Source: Mesorhizobium sp. SOD10 | GTDB taxonomy: Bacteria; Pseudomonadota; Alphaproteobacteria; Rhizobiales; Rhizobiaceae | Length of the DNA stretch: 64,000 nt | Direction of reading: 5' to 3' | Assembly: GCA_000824805.1 (NCBI GenBank) | Contig: CCNA01000006.1 | Location: 248,001 to 312,000, forward strand | In this document: in pieces, positions 57,928-64,000 of the stretch | How the letters are laid out: every line of letters starts with the position of its first letter | Numbering within the stretch: position 1 is the first letter of the stretch | Notes under the pieces: generated by a model | What the model was told of the DNA's origin: nothing | Database searches by the model: none | Seen by the model: only the letters and a program-made list of their open reading frames with translations | Translations under genes and position numbers: made by a program

Positions 57928-59130
57928 CTATCCGGCCTTCAGGATGGCGGAAAAACGCGGATCGAAGGCCCTGCTGATCGGCTCGGCCGCGGCGCCCACC
58001 GCGATCGCCCAGGGATCGGTGGTGCCGAGCTGCAGCCGTGGCAGGTGCCGGACGGGGCGGTCCGCGATCGAGGGCAGCAGCGGATGCATGGCCTGAAGCA
58101 GAAGCCGGGCGAGCGCCTCTGGCGCGCTGCTGGTGAGGACTACGGTTTGCGGATCGAAGATCGTTTCGATCAGATGCACACTCCAGCGCAGGTCGGACGC
58201 GGCTCTTTCGACCCAGCCCATGACCCTCGGGTCTTTAGCAAGCGCCAGCGCGCGGAGCTTTTCGTAAAGCCCCCTCTCGGTGGGGTCGAGGCCGAGATGC
58301 TGGTAGAGCGAGGCGAGTGAGGCACGATGCTCCAACGGCGTCGAGCCCGGGCCGCTTGGCGAAAGCAGCGCCATGCCGACCTCACCCGCATTGCCGTTGC
58401 CGCCGCTGTAGAGTTCGCCATTTAGGATCAGCCCTGCGGCTATGCCGTAACCGACATAAAGGCAGACGGCGTGATCGACGCCATGCGCGGCGCCGACCAT
58501 CCGCTCCGCCGTCGCGCAGGCCGCCGCATCGTTCTGCAGCCCGACATTGAGCCCGGTGCCGGTTGCCAGCGCCTCCGCCAGCGGAAATTGCTGCCATGCT
58601 GGCATCATCCATTTGTTGTCGGGGTTCTTCAGCCCGAACGGCCCCGGCATGGCGACGCCCAATCCGACCAGCCTTCGTTCGGATTGGGAAAACATCCTGG
58701 CCAGTTCGCCTCTGACATGGTCGACCAAGCCGAGGATGATCGTGACGCCCGCGGAAGGCTCGTCGAGCGGCAGGCCCGCCTCGGCACGTGCGATCACCTT
58801 GCCAACGAGATCGACCACCACCACCCGTGTCAAATGCCGGTCGATCTGCAGCCCGATGGCGAAAGCCCCCTCGGGAACCAGTCGGTAGGGCGTGAAGGGC
58901 TGTCCCCTGCCCTTGCGCACCGCATCCAGAGCCATGACCAGGCCGTCCCGCTCGAGATCCTCGACGATGTTGGAAACCGCCTGCTTGGTGAGCTGCGTCG
59001 CCCGCGCCAGGTCCGCGCGCGAAAGCGCGCCGTTGAGCCGCAGCGCCTCGATCATGACGCGACGGTTATGCGCGCTGGTACCCTCCTGGTTGGTGCCGCT
59101 CTTGGCACGGATCGGGCTGATGTCGTGCAC
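57928..59130 (-). CDS. ROK-family transcriptional repressor (NagC/XylR type)
   Basis: A 400-residue repressor. The N-terminal winged HTH (NRRVMIEALRLNGALSRADLARATQLTKQAVSNIVEDLERDGLV) precedes a ROK sugar-kinase fold (AIGLQIDRHLTRVVVVDLVGK, GLGVAMPGPFG, YVGYGIAAGLILNGELYSGGNGNAGEVGM). The zinc-binding CxCGxxGC motif of ROK kinases is not seen, as is common in regulators. It is divergent from the sugar ABC operon, and a 25-bp palindrome lies between them. It likely binds a sugar or sugar phosphate and derepresses the operon. Confidence 0.9.
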   Translation of the reverse strand: MHDISPIRAKSGTNQEGTSAHNRRVMIEALRLNGALSRADLARATQLTKQAVSNIVEDLERDGLVMALDAVRKGRGQPFTPYRLVPEGAFAIGLQIDRHLTRVVVVDLVGKVIARAEAGLPLDEPSAGVTIILGLVDHVRGELARMFSQSERRLVGLGVAMPGPFGLKNPDNKWMMPAWQQFPLAEALATGTGLNVGLQNDAAACATAERMVGAAHGVDHAVCLYVGYGIAAGLILNGELYSGGNGNAGEVGMALLSPSGPGSTPLEHRASLASLYQHLGLDPTERGLYEKLRALALAKDPRVMGWVERAASDLRWSVHLIETIFDPQTVVLTSSAPEALARLLLQAMHPLLPSIADRPVRHLPRLQLGTTDPWAIAVGAAAEPISRAFDPRFSAILKAG

Positions 59131-59171
59131 CGTCGCTTCCCTCTTGACTCGATTAAAGGATTGATCGACTA

Positions 59172-59196
59172 ATTAAGTCAAGCGAATTGACTTAAT
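59172..59196. promoter_or_regulatory. Perfect palindromic operator of the ROK regulator
   Basis: ATTAAGTCAA and TTGACTTAAT are perfect ten-base inverted repeats with a GCGAA spacer. It lies 41 bases upstream of the ROK gene start and 147 bases before the binding-protein gene. TTGACT could be the -35 of the operon promoter, so binding would block both units. Confidence 0.75.
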
Positions 59197-59343
59197 AGGT
59201 GAAGTCCCCGCGGTTCTACAAGAAGACGGCAAGGCTTTCGGGCTCCGCCGCACGCCGTTGGAGACGGATCCGATCACACGCGAAGCGAATTCGAGAAGGC
59301 GGCTCCCCGCCCCCTCGCAGCTGTCGAAAATGGGAGAAGACAA

Positions 59344-60582
59344 ATGCTGAAATCGATCGGTAAGACACTTCTGGGCGCGGTGTTCGTCGGCGGACTGTTC
59401 GTCCCCAACGCCTTTGCCGAAACCACCTTGAACGCGCTCTTCATGGCGCAGGCCGCCTATAGCGAAGCCGACGTGCGCTCCATGACGGAGGCCTTCACCA
59501 AGGCCAATCCGGACATCAAGGTGAACCTCGAATTCGTCCCCTATGAAGGCCTGCACGACAAGACAGTGCTCGCCCAAGGATCCGGCGGCGGCTATGACGT
59601 CGTGCTGTTCGACGTCATCTGGCCGGCCGAATACGCGACCAACAAGGTGCTGGTCGACGTGTCGTCGAAGATCACTGACGACATGAAGAAGGGCGTGCTG
59701 CCCGGCGCCTGGACCACCGTCCAGTATGACGGCAAGTATTACGGCATGCCGTGGATCCTCGACACCAAATACCTGTTCTACAACAAGGAAATCCTGGAAA
59801 AGGCCGGCATCAAGGCGCCGCCGAAGACCTGGGAAGAGCTCGGCCAGCAGGCCAAGATCATCCAGGACAAGGGGCTGCTGAAGACGCCGATCGCCTGGAG
59901 CTGGTCACAGGCCGAAGCAGCGGTCTGCGATTACACCACGCTGGTCAGCGCCTATGGCGGCGACTTCCTCAAGGACGGCAAGCCCGACTTCCAGAACGGC
60001 GGCGGCCTCTCGGCGCTGAAATATATGGTCGACAGCTACAAGTCGGGCCTCACCAACCCGAACTCCAAGGAATTCCTAGAAGAGGACGTCCGCAAGGTGT
60101 TCGAGAATGGCGATGCCGCTTTCGCCCTGAACTGGACCTACATGTACAACATGGCCAACGATCCGAAGGACTCGAAGGTCGCCGGCAAGGTCGGCGTCGT
60201 GCCGGCGCCGGGCGTCGCCGGCACCAGCGAGGTCTCGGCCGTCAACGGCTCGATGGGCCTCGGCATCACGGCTGTGTCCAAGCATCAGGACGAAGCCTGG
60301 AAATACATCGAGTTCATGACCTCGCAGGCGACGCAGAACCAGTATGCCAAGCTCTCGCTGCCGATCTGGGCTTCATCCTACGATAATCCGGCCGTCACCA
60401 AAGGCCAGGAAGAGCTGATTGCCGCCGCAAAGCTGGGTCTCGCCGCGATGTATCCGCGCCCGACCACGCCGAAATACCAGCAGCTCTCGACGGCGCTGCA
60501 GCAGGCGATCCAGGAATCGCTGCTCGGCCAGACGACGCCGGAAGACGCGCTCAAGATCGCCGCCGAAAACAGCGGCCTCTGA
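59344..60582 (+). CDS. Sugar ABC transporter substrate-binding protein
   Basis: A 412-residue periplasmic binding protein of the CUT1 group. A signal peptide (LKSIGKTLLGAVFVGGLFVPNAFA) is followed by the extracellular solute-binding family 1 fold (MTEAFTKANPDIKVNLEFVPYEGLHDKTVLAQGSGGGYDVVLFDVIWPAEY). GGGAGAAGA precedes the ATG. The ligand is probably an oligo- or amino-sugar. It begins the operon controlled by the ROK repressor. Confidence 0.92.
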   Translation: MLKSIGKTLLGAVFVGGLFVPNAFAETTLNALFMAQAAYSEADVRSMTEAFTKANPDIKVNLEFVPYEGLHDKTVLAQGSGGGYDVVLFDVIWPAEYATNKVLVDVSSKITDDMKKGVLPGAWTTVQYDGKYYGMPWILDTKYLFYNKEILEKAGIKAPPKTWEELGQQAKIIQDKGLLKTPIAWSWSQAEAAVCDYTTLVSAYGGDFLKDGKPDFQNGGGLSALKYMVDSYKSGLTNPNSKEFLEEDVRKVFENGDAAFALNWTYMYNMANDPKDSKVAGKVGVVPAPGVAGTSEVSAVNGSMGLGITAVSKHQDEAWKYIEFMTSQATQNQYAKLSLPIWASSYDNPAVTKGQEELIAAAKLGLAAMYPRPTTPKYQQLSTALQQAIQESLLGQTTPEDALKIAAENSGL

Positions 60583-60600
60583 TCTGGCGTTCCTCAATGC

Positions 60601-60627
60601 GGGCGGCCTCATCCACGAGCGCCGCCC
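60601..60627 (+). promoter_or_regulatory. Intercistronic stem-loop after the binding-protein gene
   Basis: GGGCGGC pairs with GCCGCCC 20 bases after the stop, with no T-run. Such hairpins between binding-protein and permease genes often stabilise the upstream message and raise its share of translation. Confidence 0.55.
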
Positions 60628-60667
60628 GTGCTATTTCTGACCGGATGAAGGGAGAGAGGCGCCTCTG

Positions 60668-61552
60668 ATGTCGGGCACCTGGATCACTGCTCGCGCGTGG
60701 CTGTTGATGCTGCCGCTTCTGGCTATCATGGTCGCCGTCATCGGCTGGCCATTGGTCGATACCGTCAGGCTTTCCTTCACCGACGCCCAGCTTGTCGGCA
60801 CGGCGGGCAACTATGTCGGCTTCGACAATTACACCAAGATGCTGACGAGCTCGAATTTCACCCGGACTTTGATCACCACCACCTGGTTCGCCGCCATCTC
60901 GGTCGCCGCCGAAATGGTGCTCGGCGTGCTTGCGGCTCTCCTGCTCAATCAGGAATTCCGCGGACGCGCCGTCTTGCGCGGGCTGATGATCCTGCCCTGG
61001 GCGCTGCCGACCGTCGTCAATGCGACGCTCTGGCGGCTGATTTACAATCCCGAATATGGCGCGCTGAACGCGGCGCTGACCCAACTCCATCTCATCGACG
61101 ACTATCGCTCCTGGCTGGGTGAGCCCGGAACGGCGCTCGCCGCGCTGATCGTCGCAGACTGCTGGAAGAATTTTCCGCTTGTTGCGCTGATTGCGCTGGC
61201 CGCTTTGCAGGCGGTGCCGCGCGACATCACCGCCGCTGCGCTTGTCGACGGCGCCGGGCCGTTCAACCGCTTCCGCTTCGTCATCCTGCCCTATCTTGCA
61301 GGCCCGCTGATGGTGGCGCTGGTGCTGCGCACCATCGAGGCGTTCAAGGTCTTCGACATCATCTGGGTGATGACACGCGGCGGCCCGGCCAACAGCACGC
61401 GCTCGCTCTCGATCCTGGTCTATCAGGAAGCCTTCTCCTTCCAGCGCGCCGGCTCCGGCGCCTCGCTGGCGCTGATCGTCACCCTGCTCGTCACCGTGCT
61501 CGCCGTCGCCTATGCGGCGCTGGTCAAGAAGACCGCCGGGAGCGCGGCCTGA
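60668..61552 (+). CDS. Sugar ABC transporter permease (MalF-like)
   Basis: A 294-residue inner-membrane protein with six predicted helices. The EAA loop is ITAAALVDGAGPFNRFRFVILPYLAG. The N-terminal helix lies in AWLLMLPLLAIMVAVIGWPLV. It pairs with the next permease to form the CUT1 channel. GGGAGAGAGG precedes the start. The last base overlaps the start of the next gene. Confidence 0.92.
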   Translation: MSGTWITARAWLLMLPLLAIMVAVIGWPLVDTVRLSFTDAQLVGTAGNYVGFDNYTKMLTSSNFTRTLITTTWFAAISVAAEMVLGVLAALLLNQEFRGRAVLRGLMILPWALPTVVNATLWRLIYNPEYGALNAALTQLHLIDDYRSWLGEPGTALAALIVADCWKNFPLVALIALAALQAVPRDITAAALVDGAGPFNRFRFVILPYLAGPLMVALVLRTIEAFKVFDIIWVMTRGGPANSTRSLSILVYQEAFSFQRAGSGASLALIVTLLVTVLAVAYAALVKKTAGSAA

Positions 61553-62397
61553 TGGAACGCAAGAGCCCGGTCTTCACCGTTTTCGTCTATGTCTGCGCCC
61601 TCCTGCTTGCCGTCGTCATCCTGGCGCCGCTTGCCTGGCTCTTCGTCATGAGCATATCGCCGGCGGCCGACCTCGCCGCCAAGCCGCTGCGCTGGTGGCC
61701 GCAGGCCGCCGACTTCTCCCGCTACGCGCAGCTTCTGTCGAGGGCCGAGAACAGTGCCGGCGCGGCCTTCACGTCATCGCTGCGCAACAGCCTCGAGGTC
61801 GCGGGCATGGCAACGCTCGCCGCGATCCTGCTTGCCGTGCCCGCCGGCTGGGCCGTTTCGCGTACGCCTTCGGTCGGCTGGTCGCTGTCGCTGGTGATCG
61901 CCACTTACATGCTGCCGCCGGTGGCGCTCTCGGTGCCGCTGTACATGGGTCTGTCCTATCTCGGCCTGCTTAACACCGTCTTCGGCCTGGCGCTGATCTA
62001 TCTGACCATCCTCGCGCCCTTCACCACCTGGCTGATGAAATCCGGTTTCGATTCCATCCCGCGCGAGATTGAGGCCGCTGCCATGATCGACGGGGCGGGA
62101 CTGCTCCAGACCTGGCGCATCATCACCTTGCCGCTGGCCGCACCCGTCGTGGCGACGTCGGCGCTGTTTGCCGTGCTGCTTGCCTGGGACGAGTTCTTCT
62201 ACGCCCTGCTCTTCACCTCGGACCAGCGGGCAAAGACATTGACGGTCGCCATCGCCGATCTCGCCGGCGGCCGCGTCTCCGACTACGGACTGATCGCCAC
62301 CGCCGGCGTGCTCGCGGCCTTGCCGCCCGTGCTGATCGGCCTCGTCATGCAACGCGCGCTGATCTCGGGCCTGACCAGCGGCGGAGTGAAAGGATAA
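61552..62397 (+). CDS. Sugar ABC transporter permease (MalG-like)
   Basis: A 281-residue six-helix permease with EAA loop IEAAAMIDGAGLLQTWRIITLPLAAP. It starts in the stop codon of the first permease gene (TGATG), so the two subunits are made together. No ATPase subunit is in the window; it may be downstream or shared (MsmX/UgpC type). Confidence 0.92.
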   Translation: MERKSPVFTVFVYVCALLLAVVILAPLAWLFVMSISPAADLAAKPLRWWPQAADFSRYAQLLSRAENSAGAAFTSSLRNSLEVAGMATLAAILLAVPAGWAVSRTPSVGWSLSLVIATYMLPPVALSVPLYMGLSYLGLLNTVFGLALIYLTILAPFTTWLMKSGFDSIPREIEAAAMIDGAGLLQTWRIITLPLAAPVVATSALFAVLLAWDEFFYALLFTSDQRAKTLTVAIADLAGGRVSDYGLIATAGVLAALPPVLIGLVMQRALISGLTSGGVKG

Positions 62398-62399
62398 TC

Positions 62400-63416
62400 A
62401 TGACTGCAGAAAAGAAACGCCCGGCCGGGCTTCTCGCGATCGATCGCGAGATGGCGCGCCAGCACGAAGATGCGCTTGCCTCCTACCACAACAATCAGGA
62501 GGCGGCCGCCAAGGTCGCCGCTTCGATCAGGAAAACCGGCCGGCTCGTCATGCTAGGCATGGGCGCCTCGCATGCCGTCGCCCGCGCGGTCGAGCCGCTC
62601 TATCGGGCGCATGGTATCGACGCCATCGCGCTGCCACTCTCGGAACAACTTGGACAGCCGCTGCCGCTTGAAGGCAGGACGGTGATCGTCACCTCGCAGT
62701 CCGGCGAAAGCGCCGAGGTGCTGCGCTGGTTTGGCGGGGCCGGCGATCGCACCGAAACCTTCGGCCTGACGCTGGAGGCCGGCTCCTTCCTCGGCCGCAC
62801 AGTACCTTGTCTGGTAGGTGCCGGCGGCACCGAGCTTGCCTTTGCCGCGACCCGCAGCCTGACCGTGACCTTCGCCCTGCACCTTGCCATACTGGCCGCG
62901 CTTGGCGACGATCCGGCCGGCGCGCTCGCCGTGCTCAAGGCGCCTCAGACGGTCGACATCGATGCCGCGCTCGCGGCGCTGAGCACCGTCGCGACCGTCG
63001 TCACGTCCGGCCGCAAGCTTCAAGGCTTGGCTGAAGCCCTTGCGCTCGGCTTCACCGAACTGTCGCGCCTGCCTTGTTTCTCACTGGAAGGCGGCCAGCT
63101 GCGCCACGGGCCGATGGAGATGCTGGGCCCAAGCATTGGCGTCGTGCTCTTCCGCGGCAACGACCCGACCGCGGAACTCGTCACCGCGATGGCCGTTTCG
63201 GTGGTCGAGACCGGCGCGCCGCTGATCGTGTTCGACGCTTCGGACAAACCGCCGGTCACAGGCGCCGTGACACTGGGCTTCAAACCCGCCACGGGCCTGG
63301 CGGCGGTCTTTGCCATGCTGCCTGTGGCGCAACGCCTGATGATCGCCTTCGCCGATTCCCGCGTCGGGAATGCCGGAACGCCGGTGCGTACCACCAAGAT
63401 CACGCGGAGCGAGTGA
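62400..63416 (+). CDS. Double SIS-domain sugar isomerase/deglycase
   Basis: A 338-residue protein with two SIS domains. The first has LVMLGMGASHAVARAVEPLYRAHGIDAIALPLSEQL and VIVTSQSGESAEVLRWF. The second contains PCFSLEGGQLRHGPMEMLGPSIGVVLFRGND, the segment resembling the GlmS isomerase part. It lacks the glutamine amidotransferase domain, so it resembles AgaS or FrlB deaminase/deglycases that act on phosphorylated amino sugars or fructosamines. It starts two bases after the permease stop and overlaps the kinase gene by one base. Confidence 0.88.
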   Translation: MTAEKKRPAGLLAIDREMARQHEDALASYHNNQEAAAKVAASIRKTGRLVMLGMGASHAVARAVEPLYRAHGIDAIALPLSEQLGQPLPLEGRTVIVTSQSGESAEVLRWFGGAGDRTETFGLTLEAGSFLGRTVPCLVGAGGTELAFAATRSLTVTFALHLAILAALGDDPAGALAVLKAPQTVDIDAALAALSTVATVVTSGRKLQGLAEALALGFTELSRLPCFSLEGGQLRHGPMEMLGPSIGVVLFRGNDPTAELVTAMAVSVVETGAPLIVFDASDKPPVTGAVTLGFKPATGLAAVFAMLPVAQRLMIAFADSRVGNAGTPVRTTKITRSE

Positions 63417-64000
63417 TGCGGCCGCTCGCGGTAATCGGCAATGTCAATGTCGACCTGATCGTCGGGCCGGTCGCGCCCTGGCCGAAGGCAGGCACCGAGA
63501 CCGTCGTCAATCATGATGACCTGCGGGTTGGTGGCCAGGCCGGCAACACGGCGCTTGCCTGGCAGGCATTGGGCATCGACTTCGACATTGCCGCCAATCT
63601 CGGCGACGACCAGTTCGGGCGCTGGCTGCGCGAAGCCTTCGGATACCGCGCGCAGAGATGGCCGGTTCGTCCGGAGGGCACGACATTGTCGGTCGGCATG
63701 ACCCATCCCGATGGCGAGCGCACCTTCTTCACCACGCGCGGCCACCTACCCCGCTTCAGCCTGGGCGACGTGCTCTCGGTGCTGGACGGCAACCGGCTCT
63801 CCGGCGGCTATGCGCTGCTCTGCGGCTCGTTCCTCACCGACGACCTGGCGCGCGATTACGACGCCTTCTTCGACTGGGCCGAAGCGCACCGCATCGCCGT
63901 TGCGCTCGATACGGGCTGGCCGATCGACGGCTGGACGGAAGCGAACTGCGCCGCTGCGCGCGGCTGGCTGTCGCGCTGCACACTGGCGCTCTTCAACGAG
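63416..64000 (+). CDS. PfkB-family carbohydrate kinase (partial, runs off the window)
   Basis: The first 195 codons of a ribokinase-type sugar kinase. The N-terminal PLAVIGNVNVDLIVGPVAPWPKAGTETVV and the family glycine-rich loop VGGQAGNTALAWQALGIDFDIAANLGDDQFGRWL are present. The ATP-binding and catalytic C-terminal part (DTxGAGD) is beyond the edge. The ATG starts in the stop codon of the SIS gene (TGATG), so the two proteins are coupled. It would phosphorylate the imported substrate before the SIS enzyme acts, or phosphorylate the product. Confidence 0.88.
   Translation, partial: MRPLAVIGNVNVDLIVGPVAPWPKAGTETVVNHDDLRVGGQAGNTALAWQALGIDFDIAANLGDDQFGRWLREAFGYRAQRWPVRPEGTTLSVGMTHPDGERTFFTTRGHLPRFSLGDVLSVLDGNRLSGGYALLCGSFLTDDLARDYDAFFDWAEAHRIAVALDTGWPIDGWTEANCAAARGWLSRCTLALFNE

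Overview
The window looks like a chromosomal segment from a member of the Rhizobiales, most likely Mesorhizobium or a close relative. It is GC-rich throughout. It carries the alphaproteobacterial cell-cycle set ctrA, chpT and sciP with clustered GANTC sites. It also has a fused rhizobial trpE(G) behind a WWW leader peptide, an EipA/DUF1134 protein, a NolR-like ArsR regulator, predicted RirA iron boxes, and short palindromic intergenic elements of the rhizobial kind. No prophage, transposase, integrase, CRISPR array or plasmid replication gene was seen.

Layout. 0.2-7.0 kb: five co-directional genes (coiled-coil protein, unknown, AAA ATPase, unknown, DUF2333-like membrane protein) that look like one machine of unknown function. 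7.4-15.9 kb: fhs, an isochorismatase-like hydrolase with a divergent GlxA-type regulator, an acetyltransferase, a DUF4126 membrane protein coupled to a flavin disulfide oxidoreductase, an MFS pump and an M14-type deacylase. 16-19.3 kb: trpL attenuator, trpE(G) and a coupled CDF metal exporter. 19.3-24.4 kb: a secreted protein built from two tandem modules, a DsrE protein, two SDR enzymes, a monooxygenase-fold protein and a doubly frameshifted AbrB-type permease. 24.4-28.9 kb: siderophore uptake (TonB receptor, RhtX-like importer, DUF2218-SIP reductase) with an IRO-type box in front of each transcription unit. 29.3-31.3 kb: leuA behind a leucine-rich leader peptide. 31.5-44 kb: mixed housekeeping genes and enzymes (membrane wHTH-TPR regulator, hydrolases, Nudix, GS-hydroquinone reductase, GNAT, SDR plus CaiB, HugZ-like, NolR-like, SpoU methylase, coiled-coil protein). 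44-48.5 kb: eipA, chpT, an orphan receiver, ctrA, a FliJ-like gene, an oxidoreductase remnant and sciP. 48.7-54.7 kb: mnmA, Gfo/Idh oxidoreductase, tRNA-Met, a YgiQ radical SAM protein and RsmB. 54.8-57.8 kb: two SDRs and a divergent HTH protein. 57.9-64.0 kb: a ROK repressor divergent from a sugar ABC operon (binding protein, two permeases, SIS isomerase/deglycase, PfkB kinase running off the window edge), with a perfect 25-bp palindrome between them.

The clearest functional groups are these. Tryptophan and leucine synthesis are each preceded by a leader peptide rich in the end-product amino acid. The iron-uptake module is probably under RirA control. The ChpT-CtrA-SciP control circuit is gathered within about 4 kb. 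The ROK-regulated pathway probably imports and processes an amino sugar or glycated compound. The best candidate for an undescribed system is the five-gene AAA/DUF2333 cluster at the left end.
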